DNA of 64,000 nucleotides from Salinarimonas sp046292825 (GCF_046292825.1 NZ_JBKBQG010000001.1:62001-126000); one strand, 5' to 3'; positions 43,711-52,278 are shown, counted from the first letter of the stretch. Numbers and translations: made by a program. The notes: generated by a model not told the origin, from the letters alone.

Positions 43711-43739
43711 GAGCGCGCGGGTGGTTAACCCGCGCGCTC
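43711..43739 (-). terminator. Rho-independent terminator after the small exported protein gene
   Basis: A perfect 12-bp stem (43711-43722 with 43728-43739, GAGCGCGCGGGT) and a 5-nt loop. Read on the minus strand it is followed by CTCGTTTTC, a T-run. It lies about 25 nt past the stop of the gene at 43763-44203 and isolates it from the peptidase gene. Confidence 0.75.
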
Positions 43740-43762
43740 CGAAATCGGTGAGATTCGAGACT

Positions 43763-44203
43763 TCAGCTCGGGCTGCCCGAGGGCGGGGGCGTGAAGCCCG
43801 GGAACTGGACGTCGTCGCTGCTGCCGAGGTCCGGCGCGATGTCGCCGAGCGGACCGGGGCCGAAACCGGCGCCGGGACCGGCGGTCGGGTCGGTGAGCGC
43901 GCCGGCGAGCGCGACGGTCAGCGGGCTCGTCGGACTCGAGACCGCGACGACGGTGTCGACGATCTGGTTGACGACGGCGGGCTGCAGACCGGCGATGGCG
44001 CCGGCGAGCGAGCGGCCGAACGCGGCGTTGCCCTGGAACGCGGCCGCGAGGCGCGTGGTCGTCGCCTGGCACGCGGGCGTGAACCCGCTGGCGCAGACGC
44101 GGGCGATCTCGAGGGCCGCGGCTTCGGGCGTGACCTGGGCGACGGCACCGGTCGTGCCGGCCATCAACATACCGGCCGCAATGGCCATACCGAGCTTCTT
44201 CAT
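43763..44203 (-). CDS. Small exported protein of unknown function
   Basis: A 146-aa protein with a strong Sec signal peptide (KKLGMAIAAGMLMAGTTGAVAQ). Its mature part is alanine-rich and helical with two cysteines (RVCASGFTPACQATT), and it ends in a Gly/Pro/Ser-rich flexible tail (GPGAGFGPGPLGD...PPPSGSPS). No family is recognised. GAGGGG precedes the ATG. It lies 11 nt after the TPR-like gene and has its own terminator, which suggests good expression. Confidence 0.68.
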   Translation of the reverse strand: MKKLGMAIAAGMLMAGTTGAVAQVTPEAAALEIARVCASGFTPACQATTTRLAAAFQGNAAFGRSLAGAIAGLQPAVVNQIVDTVVAVSSPTSPLTVALAGALTDPTAGPGAGFGPGPLGDIAPDLGSSDDVQFPGFTPPPSGSPS

Positions 44204-44214
44204 GTGTCAACCCC

Positions 44215-44748
44215 TCAACGGTCTAGATTTGCTTTACCATGCGTCGCAGCATTTCCGCAACTCGAATCTCTGCCGTCCCGCGCTTGGCGGGAGAGACCGT
44301 TGCGGGCGCCGCGCGGAGCCGAATTGGAGCGCTCGCCGGCCTTGGCCGAAATCCGGGCGAGACCCGCGGCGAGCGCGCGTCGCTGCCATATGGTCGCCGC
44401 CTCGGGATCGAGCCCGACGCCGCGGCCCTCGCGATAGAGGCGGCTCATCGCGAGCATCGCGTCCTCCTCCCCGTCGGCCGCCGCCGCCATGTAGCGGCGA
44501 GCCGCCTCCTGCAGCATCCCCTCGGCTTCGAGCCGGCGCGCGAGGGCGAGCTGCGCGGGGGCGTGACCCGCTTCCGCGGCGGGACGCAGGAGTTCGAGGA
44601 TCTCCTCGCGGGCGGCGTCGCCGCGGCGGCGCTCGAGGAACGAGGCGAGCGACACGCGGGCGTCGTCGTCTCCTGCCGCGACGCCGTCGCGCAGCCGCAT
44701 CTCGTCGTCGCCGTCGAAATCGTCGAATCCGGTTCCCACCACCGACAC
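44215..44748 (-). CDS. Small Sel1/TPR-like repeat protein
   Basis: A 177-aa protein with Sel1-type helical repeats (LLRPAAEAGHAPAQLALARRLEAEGMLQEAARRYMAAAADGEED is the core; AMSRLYREGRGVGLDPEAATIWQRRALAAG the next). It is soluble, without a signal peptide. The GTG at 44748 is preferred because AGGGA lies 6 nt upstream; ATG 44685 is possible. It precedes the exported-protein gene by 11 nt. Function is unknown; such repeats usually mediate protein contacts. Confidence 0.62.
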   Translation of the reverse strand: MSVVGTGFDDFDGDDEMRLRDGVAAGDDDARVSLASFLERRRGDAAREEILELLRPAAEAGHAPAQLALARRLEAEGMLQEAARRYMAAAADGEEDAMLAMSRLYREGRGVGLDPEAATIWQRRALAAGLARISAKAGERSNSAPRGARNGLSRQARDGRDSSCGNAATHGKANLDR

Positions 44749-44974
44749 CTCGTCCCTGTTCGAGCGAAGCGAACTCGCGAGGAGACAACCATTCTGAGCC
44801 CGGTTTGGCCACCGTAACGTCGTATTAACTTTAACTGCCGCTGGGGCGGGTCCCCCAAGAACACGCCGGGCGTGTTGCCGCGCGCGCGCCGGGGATGAGA
44901 TCGTGCGAACGACCAAAGCCGTCGCCGACGGCTCGCGACGAGACGCCGTCTCGGCATGCCGGAACCGGAACGCC

Positions 44975-45616
44975 ATGAGGATCGTCAGCCATCGCGGTTA
45001 TTGGCGCTCGCGGAGCGAGCGCAACGCGCCCGTCGCCTTCGATCGCTCCTTCGCGCTCGGCTTCGGGACCGAGACCGACCTGCGCGACGCGGACGGGCAG
45101 CTCGTGATCGCGCACGATCCGCCCGCGCCCGGCGCCGCCGCGCTCCCCGCCGCGCGCCTCTTCGCGATGCACCGGGCGATGGCCCCCGACACGCCGCTCG
45201 CGCTCAACGTCAAGGCCGACGGGCTCCAGGACCTCCTCGCCCGCGCGCTCGAGGAGAACCCCGTGCGCGACGCCTTCGTCTTCGACATGTCGGTGCCCGA
45301 CATGCGCGCATGGCTCGCCCGCGGCGTCCCCGTCTTCACCCGCCAGAGCGAGATCGAGCCCGAGCCGGTTCTCTATCGCGAAGCAGCGGGCGTGTGGCTC
45401 GACGCCTTCGTCGACGAATGGTGGGAGCCGGGGCTCGTGCGCGCGCATCTCGAGGCGGGCAAGCGCGTCTGCATCGTCTCGCCGGAGCTGCACGGGCGCG
45501 AGCATCGGCGCGTGTGGGACGTCCTCGCCGGGACCGATCTCGCGTCCTGCGACGCCCTTCTCCTGTGCACCGATCACCCCGAGGACGCGCGGAGGGCTCT
45601 CGGCCATGCGCATTGA
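44975..45616 (+). CDS. Glycerophosphodiester phosphodiesterase-like protein
   Basis: A 213-aa PI-PLC/GDPD-like TIM-barrel protein. The N-terminus has the catalytic His-Arg pair (IVSHRGYW), then TETDLRDADGQLVIAHDPP with the metal-binding Glu, Asp and second His. It is shorter than typical GDPD enzymes. No signal peptide is present at the chosen ATG. It opens the six-gene cassette and overlaps the HAD gene by 11 nt. It may handle a glycerophosphoryl or related phosphodiester used in glycan decoration; this is inference. Confidence 0.78.
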   Translation: MRIVSHRGYWRSRSERNAPVAFDRSFALGFGTETDLRDADGQLVIAHDPPAPGAAALPAARLFAMHRAMAPDTPLALNVKADGLQDLLARALEENPVRDAFVFDMSVPDMRAWLARGVPVFTRQSEIEPEPVLYREAAGVWLDAFVDEWWEPGLVRAHLEAGKRVCIVSPELHGREHRRVWDVLAGTDLASCDALLLCTDHPEDARRALGHAH

Positions 45617-46238
45617 GGCGATCGTCTTCGACATGGACGGCGTGCTGATCGACGCCAAGGACTGGCATTATCGCGCGCTCAACCGGGCGCTCGAACTGTT
45701 CGGCTACACGATCGACCGCGCCGAGCACCTCTCCACCTTCGACGGGCTGCCGACGCGCCGCAAGCTCGAGCTCCTCAGCGAGGATCGCGGCCTGCCGCGC
45801 GGGCTGCACGGCTTCCTCTCCGAGCTCAAGCAGATCTACACGATCGACCAGGTCCACGCCGATTGCCGGCCGCTCTTCGTGCACGAATACGCGCTCTCCA
45901 ACCTCAAGAGCCGCGGATACAGGCTCGCGCTCGCCTCGAACTCGGTGCGCCGGTCGGTCGAGCTGATGATGGAGAAGAGCGGGCTCGCCGGCTATTTCGA
46001 CGTCATGCTGAGCAACGAGGACATCGTGCGTCCCAAGCCCAGCCCCGACATCTATCTGCGCGCCTGCGAGCTCGTCGGCGTCGAGCCCTCCCGCGCCCTC
46101 GTCGTCGAGGACAACGTCAACGGCATCCGCGCGGCGGAGGCCGCGGGCTGCCCGGTCCTCGTCGTCCGGTCCGTCGAGGAGGTGGAGCTGAGCCGGCTCG
46201 TCGAGGCCGTGCGCCGAGCCGAGGAGCGAGCGGCATGA
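45606..46238 (+). CDS. HAD-superfamily phosphatase (subfamily IA)
   Basis: A 210-aa beta-phosphoglucomutase-like hydrolase. Motif I is FDMDGVLID (residues 8-16), motif II ASNS, and motif III/IV KPSPDIYLRA and VVEDNVNGIRAAEAAG. Such enzymes dephosphorylate or isomerise sugar phosphates. It overlaps the GDPD-like gene and is ATGA-coupled to a nucleotidyltransferase-like gene. A step between a sugar phosphate and its activation is plausible. Confidence 0.88.
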   Translation: MRIEAIVFDMDGVLIDAKDWHYRALNRALELFGYTIDRAEHLSTFDGLPTRRKLELLSEDRGLPRGLHGFLSELKQIYTIDQVHADCRPLFVHEYALSNLKSRGYRLALASNSVRRSVELMMEKSGLAGYFDVMLSNEDIVRPKPSPDIYLRACELVGVEPSRALVVEDNVNGIRAAEAAGCPVLVVRSVEEVELSRLVEAVRRAEERAA

Positions 46239-46981
46239 GGATCGTGGTGCCGATGGCGGGAGGCGACGCGGCGTTCGTCGCCCGCGGCTTTCCCTGGGCC
46301 AAGCCCCTGATCGAGATCGACGGGCGCCCGCTCGTCGAGCACGCCTACGAGCCCCTGCGGGCGCTCGGCGCCGCGGGGCCGGTCTTCGTGATCCGCAAGG
46401 ACGACGACCTGCGCTTCCACCTCGGCGACGTCCTGCGCCTCCTCGCTCCCGACGCGACGGTGCTCCACGCCGCGGGCGAGACCGCGGGCGCGGCCTGTAC
46501 CGTGCTCCTCGCCATCGAGCACATCGATCTCCAGGGCGAACTCCTGATCGCGAACGCCGATCAGGTGCTCGACTTCGACCTCGGCGCCGCGATCGCCTCC
46601 TTCCGCGAGCGCGGGCTCGACGCCGGCACGATCGTCTTCGATTCGATCCACCCGCGCTGGTCCTACGTGCGCCTCGACGCGGACGGCCTCGTCGTCGAGG
46701 CCGCGGAGAAGCGCCCGATCAGCCGCAGCGCCACCGCGGGCGTCTACTGGTTCGCGCGCGGCGCCGATTTCGTAGCGGCCGCGCAGGCGATGATCCGCAA
46801 GGGCGGCGCGCATCGCGACGGCTATTTCGTCTGCCCCGCCTTCAACGAGATGATCCTCGCCGGACGGCGCATCGGCGTGGTCGAGGTCGCGCGCGAGCGC
46901 TACGTCTCCCTCGCGACGCCGCAGGCGGTGGAGGATTACGTCGAGACGCTCAAGGAGCGCCGCAGGACGCGCGCCGCATGA
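46235..46981 (+). CDS. Nucleotidyltransferase-like protein with degenerate nucleotide-binding loop
   Basis: A 248-aa sugar-phosphate nucleotidyltransferase fold. It matches the paralogue two genes downstream in many places (IVVPMAG, KPLIEI, GAACTVLLA, WSYVRLD). The usual GxGxR signature loop is replaced by GGDAAF, so the conserved Arg is missing, while Lys of AKPLI is kept. It may have lost catalysis or bind a different nucleotide. ATGA overlaps join it to the HAD and cupin genes. Confidence 0.82.
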   Translation: MRIVVPMAGGDAAFVARGFPWAKPLIEIDGRPLVEHAYEPLRALGAAGPVFVIRKDDDLRFHLGDVLRLLAPDATVLHAAGETAGAACTVLLAIEHIDLQGELLIANADQVLDFDLGAAIASFRERGLDAGTIVFDSIHPRWSYVRLDADGLVVEAAEKRPISRSATAGVYWFARGADFVAAAQAMIRKGGAHRDGYFVCPAFNEMILAGRRIGVVEVARERYVSLATPQAVEDYVETLKERRRTRAA

Positions 46982-47298
46982 AGGTCGACACGCTCGCCCG
47001 CATGCATCGCGGCTGGATCGTCGGCGATTTCGAGCCGAGCGTGCTGCGCACCGCCGGCTTCGAGGTCGCCGTCCAGCGCTACGTCGCCGGCGCGCGCGAG
47101 CCGCGCCACCGGCACGACCTCGCGATCGAGATCACCGTCGTGCTCGAAGGCGAGGTCCGCGTCGACGGCGTCGCCTATCGCGCGGGCGACATCCTCGTCG
47201 TCGAGCGCGGAGAGGCGATCGCCTTCGAGGCGATCACGGACGCCACCACCCTCGTCGTCAAGACCCCGAGCGTTCCGGGAGACAAGCACCCATGCTGA
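46978..47298 (+). CDS. Small cupin-domain protein
   Basis: A 106-aa single-domain cupin: PRHRHDLAIEITVVLEGEVRVDGVAYRAGDILVVERGE contains the HxH...E metal ligands in motif 1 (given in parts; core residues PRHRHD and YRAGD). It may be a sugar isomerase/epimerase or a regulatory cupin. It sits between two nucleotidyltransferase-like genes, overlapping the first by 4 nt and the second by 7 nt, so it is part of the same translational unit. Confidence 0.83.
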   Translation: MKVDTLARMHRGWIVGDFEPSVLRTAGFEVAVQRYVAGAREPRHRHDLAIEITVVLEGEVRVDGVAYRAGDILVVERGEAIAFEAITDATTLVVKTPSVPGDKHPC

Positions 47299-48044
47299 GC
47301 ATCGTCGTCCCGATGGCGGGCCGCGGGCAGCGCTTCGTCGATGCCGGCCACGTCCTCCCCAAGCCTCTGATCCCCATCCACGGCCGCCCGATGATCTCCG
47401 TCGTCGTCGCGAACCTCACCCCGCGCGCGCCCCATCGCTTCGTCTTCCTCGTGCGGCGCGAGCATCTCGAGGCGCACGGGCTCGGCGAGACGCTCGCGGC
47501 CTCGGCGCCCGGCGCGGCGATCGTCCCGGTCGACGCAATCACCGAGGGCGCGGCCTGCACCGTCCTCCTCGCGCGCGATCTCCTCGATCCGGACGAGCCC
47601 ATGATGATCGCCAATTGCGACCAATATATCGACGCCGACATCGACGCCTATCTCGACGCGCTCGGGGACGCCGACGGGCTGATCATGACGATGACGGCGC
47701 ACGACCCCAAATGGTCCTTCGTCCGCCGCGACGAGAGGGGTCGCGTCGTCGAGGTTGTCGAGAAGGAGGTCGTCTCGGACGAGGCGACGACGGGCATCTA
47801 CAATTTTCGTCGCGCGGGCGATTTCGTCGCCGGCGCGGAGGCGATGATCCGGGCGGAGGCGCGGGTGCGCGGCGAGTTCTACGTGGCGCCCGTCTATACC
47901 GCGCTCGCCGCGCGGGGCGCGCGCATCGTCTGCCGCGGTGTGGGGCGCGACGGCGCGGGCATGCACGGCATCGGCACGCCCGCCGACCTCGAGGCCTTCT
48001 GCGCGAGCCCCGTCTCGCGCAAGGCGGTGGCGGCGGTCCGATGA
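47292..48044 (+). CDS. Sugar-phosphate nucleotidyltransferase
   Basis: A 250-aa NTP-transferase family protein with an intact loop (VPMAGRGQRF, residues 6-15), the PKPLI sugar-phosphate site, TEGAACTVLLA, and the metal-binding NCDQY. It should activate a sugar or polyol phosphate to an NDP or CMP derivative. Proteins of this subfamily often occur in capsule and LPS clusters. It is ATGA-coupled to the WavE-like gene. Confidence 0.87.
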   Translation: MLSIVVPMAGRGQRFVDAGHVLPKPLIPIHGRPMISVVVANLTPRAPHRFVFLVRREHLEAHGLGETLAASAPGAAIVPVDAITEGAACTVLLARDLLDPDEPMMIANCDQYIDADIDAYLDALGDADGLIMTMTAHDPKWSFVRRDERGRVVEVVEKEVVSDEATTGIYNFRRAGDFVAGAEAMIRAEARVRGEFYVAPVYTALAARGARIVCRGVGRDGAGMHGIGTPADLEAFCASPVSRKAVAAVR

Positions 48045-49150
48045 GGCGGCGCGACGGGCTCTTCGACCGTCTCGCGAACCGGCTCCTGCGCCGCACGATC
48101 GGCGAGATCCTGCGCCGGGGCGCGTATTACGTCACCTATCACCGCCGCCCCAAGCGCGCCGCCGACATCGGCATTCGGCCCGAGATCGCCGATTGCGGCG
48201 TGCCCTGCGCGATCGTGCTGCAGGGACCCGTCGACACGATCGACGACTTCACCCTCGAGACCGTCCGCCTCTACCGAGCGCGCGATCCCGCCTGCCGCGT
48301 CGTGGTCTCGACCTGGCGCGACACGCCGGCTGCGCTCCTCGAGGCGCTCGCGCGCGCCGGCGCCGAGATCGTCACGAGCGACAAGCCCGCCGATCCGGGC
48401 CCGTTCAACGTCAACCTGCAGCTCGTCTCGGCGCGGGCGGGCATCGTGCGGGCGCGCGAGGGGGGCGCGGTCTTCGTGATGAAGTCGCGCACCGATCAGC
48501 GCCTCTACGCGCCGAGCCTGATGCCGATGCTGCTCGCTCTCGCGCGTACCTTCCCGCCGGGCGGGGGCACGCGCCAGCGCGCGCGCGTCTTCGGTCTCGG
48601 ACAGGGCAATCTCCTCTACGTGCCCTACCACCTCACCGACCAGACCCTGTTCGGCCACGCGGACGACATCCTCGCCTATTACGACGCGCCCCTGCGCGAG
48701 AGCGCCTATCCTCCGGGCTTTCCGCGCGATCAGCTGCGCATGTTCCGCGAGGTGCCGATCGGCGCGCTCGCCCGCCACGCCGCCGCCGAGACCTATCTCG
48801 CCGCGAGCTTCCTCGCGCGCATCGGCCGCCCGCCCGCCTGGACGCTCGAGGACTCCTGGGGGGCGTTTCGCGACTGCTTCTGCGTCGTCGACCAGGCCGC
48901 GACCGATTTCTATTGGCGCAAGGGGCAGGCGACGACGCTGACCGACAGCCTCCTCTCCTATGCCTGCGCGACGACGCGGCGCGAGATGGGCTTCTCGGAC
49001 TGGCTCCTCCTCCATGCGGGCCTCCTCGATCCGGCCGCCGCCCGCGCCTTCGAGGAGGTCGCGCAGGCGCGCTTCGAGGAGCCCGTCGCGCCGCGTGCAG
49101 CGGCGTCGCCTGCCGCTCACCGCGCGTGGGAGACGAAGCCCGTCGCGTAG
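48041..49150 (+). CDS. WavE-family lipopolysaccharide synthesis protein
   Basis: A 369-aa protein of the WavE family (PF07507), named from the Vibrio LPS core locus. Visible family segments are AIVLQGPVDTIDDFTLETVRLY, VVSTWRDT, FNVNLQLVSARAGI, FVMKSRTDQRLYAP and NLLYVPYHLTDQ. These give a glycosyltransferase-like appearance with a conserved K-x-R-x-D-x-R motif. It probably transfers the activated residue made by the upstream genes. Its end overlaps the convergent GT2 gene by 34 nt. Confidence 0.85.
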   Translation: MRRRDGLFDRLANRLLRRTIGEILRRGAYYVTYHRRPKRAADIGIRPEIADCGVPCAIVLQGPVDTIDDFTLETVRLYRARDPACRVVVSTWRDTPAALLEALARAGAEIVTSDKPADPGPFNVNLQLVSARAGIVRAREGGAVFVMKSRTDQRLYAPSLMPMLLALARTFPPGGGTRQRARVFGLGQGNLLYVPYHLTDQTLFGHADDILAYYDAPLRESAYPPGFPRDQLRMFREVPIGALARHAAAETYLAASFLARIGRPPAWTLEDSWGAFRDCFCVVDQAATDFYWRKGQATTLTDSLLSYACATTRREMGFSDWLLLHAGLLDPAAARAFEEVAQARFEEPVAPRAAASPAAHRAWETKPVA

Positions 49151-50076
49151 AGGCCGGCGCGGAAGCGCTCCGTCCACAGGAGCTTGCCGAGCCCGCCCCG
49201 CGCCCGCGCCGCGAGCGCCGCCGCGCGGGTCGCATCGAGCGGGCGCAGGAGGAGCGAGGCCGCGCCGCACAGGGCGAATTGCGCCGCGCCGATCCCCATC
49301 CACAGGGCCACCGCCCCGTGCCGCGGCGGATCGGACATGGCGTGGACGAAGGTGCGCACCTGGCCGGAGAGGAAGGTGCGCCGGCGGACATAAGTCCAGG
49401 TGGTACGCGTCGGCGGCACCCATTCCGTCACCCGCGCCTCGTCGCACCAGGCGAACCGCGCGCCGCCGCGCACGAGGCGCGCGAGAAGGAGGCTGTCTTC
49501 GCCGCCCGTGCGGTCGAGCCGCTCGTCGAAGGGCGCCGCGCCGGCGAGGCAGCGCGCACGGGAGAAGAGCGAATTGTTGGTGCCGAGGAAGGGGTGGAGC
49601 CGGGTGACGTCGGCATCCGTCGCCGCCGCGACCCGGCGCGCGAAGAAGGCGCCGAGCGCGCCGATCTCGCGGCCGTCCTCCGCCCGCGCCGCGACCGGGC
49701 CGAAGACGGCGTCGGCGCCCGTCCGCTCGGCGGTGCCGAGAAGGCTCGCGAGCCAGACGGGCGAGGCCTCCTCGTCGTCGTCGAGAAAGGCGACGAAGCG
49801 TCCCCGCGCGGCGGCGATCCCGGCATTGCGGGCGGTCGCGACGCCGGGCTGCGTCCGGCTCACGTAACGCACGGCGACGGGGCCGTGCGCCGCGAGGGGG
49901 GCGACGAGCGCGCGCGCGTTCGCGTCCGGGGAATTGTCGACGACGACGATCTCGTAGTCGCCCGCGGCCAGGCCCTCCTGCGCCATGGCGCTCGCGAGCG
50001 CGCGGGCGAGGGCACGGTGTCGGTTCAGGGTCGGGACGACGATCGAGGCGAGGGGGCCGGCTGTGTCGCTCGTCAT
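49117..50076 (-). CDS. Family-2 glycosyltransferase
   Basis: A 319-aa GT-A enzyme: SIVVPTLNRHRALARAL at the start, VVVDNSPD, GVATARNAGIAAARG, and the metal-binding FLDDDEEAS (DxD region), then TGGEDSLLLARL as the acceptor/base loop. One C-terminal membrane segment (LWMGIGAAQFALCGAASLLL) may anchor it. It is convergent with the WavE cassette but faces the same glycan function. A large palindrome lies in its upstream region. Confidence 0.9.
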   Translation of the reverse strand: MTSDTAGPLASIVVPTLNRHRALARALASAMAQEGLAAGDYEIVVVDNSPDANARALVAPLAAHGPVAVRYVSRTQPGVATARNAGIAAARGRFVAFLDDDEEASPVWLASLLGTAERTGADAVFGPVAARAEDGREIGALGAFFARRVAAATDADVTRLHPFLGTNNSLFSRARCLAGAAPFDERLDRTGGEDSLLLARLVRGGARFAWCDEARVTEWVPPTRTTWTYVRRRTFLSGQVRTFVHAMSDPPRHGAVALWMGIGAAQFALCGAASLLLRPLDATRAAALAARARGGLGKLLWTERFRAGLYATGFVSHAR

Positions 50077-50502
50077 CGGGTGCGGTCTCCTCCGCGCACG
50101 GCGCCCCCGGACGATAGCCGATCGCGCGCCGCCGGAGGCGTGTTCTTGGAAGACCTCGATGCACGAGAGCCGGACGTCGCCGCCTCGTCGGGATCGCGCT
50201 GCGCCGCTGCGCGCGGGGTGTCATCGAGCCGGTCGCGCCGACAGGGTGAGTGCTCCACCGGTGTCATCCCCGGCCGGAGCGCCGAAGGCGCGCAGGGAAA
50301 GGGGACCCAGCACGAGAATCGCTTGCGGAGCAAGCACTTGTGGCGGCGACGAGCCGCCTGGTCGGCGGCGCGATAGCGTGCTGCGCACACGTCTTTGTGC
50401 TGGGTCCCCTTTCCCTGCGCACGCTACGCGTGCTCCGGCCGGGGATGACACCGTTAGGGCGCTCACCCTTCGATAACGGCGCCTCGGCGCACCCCTACGC
50501 GC
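50077..50502. other. Noncoding interval with palindromic repeat, upstream of the GT2 gene
   Basis: 426 nt without a supported gene. It contains the promoter region of the minus-strand GT2 gene and the large inverted element at 50244-50467, and ends at the stop of the acyl-CoA dehydrogenase gene. Short open frames are GC artefacts within the repeat. Confidence 0.55.
50244..50467. repeat. Second large palindromic intergenic element
   Basis: Arms 50260-50313 (starting GGTGTCATCCCCGGCCGG) and 50397-50452 are inverted copies, differing mainly in a short central bulge (GCCGAAGGC against ACGCGTAGCGT). Weaker outer matches start GGGTGAG (50244) and end CTCACCC (50467). The centre has smaller hairpins such as GCTTGC-GGA-GCAAGC. 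The skeleton (GTCATYCC-GG ... GA-CCCAG) is like that at 15071-15336, although the sequence differs. Confidence 0.8.
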
Positions 50503-52278
50503 TCAGGCGAGCGCGGCCTCCGGCACCAGAGCCTCGGCGCCGGCCGTCGCGGCGGCTTCCAGGCCGGCGGCGGCCGTCAGATGCGCTTCCGCGAAGAAGC
50601 GCGCGCGCAGGATGCGGCCCTTGTGGGCGGGATCGGTCTCGCCCGCGTCGAGCGCCGCCTTCGCCGCCAGCGCCTCCTGCGCGAGGCAGGCCGCGCCGCG
50701 CACGATGCCGAACAGGCGCAGATAGGGCGTCGCGCCCGCGAGCGCGGAATCCTGTTCCTCCCCCGCGAGCGCGCCGAGCATGAAGCTCGTCGCCCGGTCG
50801 AGGCTCTCCGCGCCGTCGCGCAGGGCGGCGGCGAGGGGACCGAAGCGGGCGTCGCCGTGCTTCGTCACGGATTGCGCCACCTTGCGGATCTCCGCGATCT
50901 CGGCGCGCACCGTCTCGCCGCCCGAGAGCGGCAGCTTGCGGATGACGAGGTCGATCGCCTGGATGCCGTTCGTCCCCTCGTAGATCGGCAGGATGCGCGC
51001 GTCGCGATAATGCTGCGCGGCCCCCGTCTCCTCGACGAAGCCCATGCCGCCGTGCACCTGCACGCCGAGCGAGGCGACCTCGACCGCGATGTCCGTCGAG
51101 AAGGCTTTGGCCACGGGCGTGAGCAGCGAGGCGCGCTCGTGGGCGCGCTTCCTCGCAGCGTGGTCCGGATGGCGCGCGGCCGCGTCCAGCCCGGCGGCGG
51201 TGAGGAAGCAGATCCCGCGCGAGGCCTGGGTGAGGGTGCGCATCGTCATCAGCATGCGCCGCACGTCGGGATGCGTGCCGATCGGCACCATGCCGTGGCC
51301 GACATAGCCCGGCGTGCGGCCCTGGCGGCGCTCGGCGGCGTAGGCGAGGGCGCGCTGCGTCGCACGCTCCGCCACCGCCACACCCTGGACGCCGACGGCG
51401 AGGCGCGCGTTGTTCATCATCGTGAACATGCAGGCGAGCCCGCGATTCTCCTCGCCGACGAGCCAGCCGATGGCGCCGTCGCCCTCGCCGTACATCATGG
51501 TGCAGGTCGGGGCCGCATGGATGCCGAGCTTGTGCTCGAGCCCCGCGCAGACGACGTCGTTGCGGCTGCCGTCGGGCAGGAATTTGGGCACGAGGAAGAG
51601 CGAGATGCCGCGCGTCCCGTGCGGGGCGTCGGGCAGGCGCGCGAGCACGAGATGGACGATGTTGTCCGTCATGTCGTGCTCGCCGAAGGTGATGTAGATC
51701 TTCTGGCCGAAGATCCGGTAGGTGCCGTCCCCGGCGCGCTCGGCGCGGGTGCGCAGAGCCGACAGGTCCGAGCCCGCCTGCGGCTCGGTGAGATTCATCG
51801 TCGCCGTCCACTCGCCCGAGATCAGCTTGTCGAGATAGCGCTCCTTGAGCGCGTGCGCGGCATGGGTCTCGAGCGCCTCGATCGCGCCCATGGTCAGGAG
51901 CGGGCAGAGCGCGAGCGACAGGCAGCTCGCGTTCCACATCTCGACGCAGGCGGTGTTGAGCATGGTCGGCAGGCCCTGGCCGCCGTGATCGGGCGAGCCG
52001 GTGAGCGCGTTCCAGCCCCCAGCCGCCCAGGCGCGATAGGCCTCGCCGAACCCCTTCGGCATGGTCACGCGCCCGGATTCGAGCCGCAAGCCGGCGAGAT
52101 CGCCCGGCCGGTCGAGGGGCGCGAGCACGTCCTGCGACACCTTCGCCGCCTCGGAGAGGATCTGCTCCATCAGCTCGACGGAGAGATCCCCGTAGAGGCC
52201 GCCCTCGATCATCGCGTCGAGGCCCGCCACGTGGCGCATGGAGAACAGCATCTCGGATACGGGCGCGCGATAGGTCAT
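50503..52278 (-). CDS. Acyl-CoA dehydrogenase with C-terminal extension (DmdC-like)
   Basis: A 591-aa FAD-dependent acyl-CoA dehydrogenase. Segments TATMNLTEPQAGSDLSALRTRA and IYITFGEHDM bind FAD; the catalytic Glu lies in DARILPIYEGTNGIQAIDLVIRKL. The extra C-terminal domain and overall length match the subfamily that includes 3-methylmercaptopropionyl-CoA dehydrogenase DmdC. Many members are general fatty acyl-CoA enzymes, so DMSP use is not implied without dmdA-like genes. It is a single gene here; upstream sequence up to 52473 holds its promoter. Confidence 0.92.
   Translation of the reverse strand: MTYRAPVSEMLFSMRHVAGLDAMIEGGLYGDLSVELMEQILSEAAKVSQDVLAPLDRPGDLAGLRLESGRVTMPKGFGEAYRAWAAGGWNALTGSPDHGGQGLPTMLNTACVEMWNASCLSLALCPLLTMGAIEALETHAAHALKERYLDKLISGEWTATMNLTEPQAGSDLSALRTRAERAGDGTYRIFGQKIYITFGEHDMTDNIVHLVLARLPDAPHGTRGISLFLVPKFLPDGSRNDVVCAGLEHKLGIHAAPTCTMMYGEGDGAIGWLVGEENRGLACMFTMMNNARLAVGVQGVAVAERATQRALAYAAERRQGRTPGYVGHGMVPIGTHPDVRRMLMTMRTLTQASRGICFLTAAGLDAAARHPDHAARKRAHERASLLTPVAKAFSTDIAVEVASLGVQVHGGMGFVEETGAAQHYRDARILPIYEGTNGIQAIDLVIRKLPLSGGETVRAEIAEIRKVAQSVTKHGDARFGPLAAALRDGAESLDRATSFMLGALAGEEQDSALAGATPYLRLFGIVRGAACLAQEALAAKAALDAGETDPAHKGRILRARFFAEAHLTAAAGLEAAATAGAEALVPEAALA

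Noticed and set aside
44873..44890. Possible palindrome upstream of the GDPD-like gene
   Set aside because: The left arm TGTTGC is present but the right arm is CGCGCC; this is a lone half-site.
50503..52278. Specific assignment as DMSP-degradation enzyme dmdC
   Set aside because: The subfamily fits by length and tail, but no dmdA, dmdB or dmdD genes are nearby, and many members act on ordinary acyl-CoAs.
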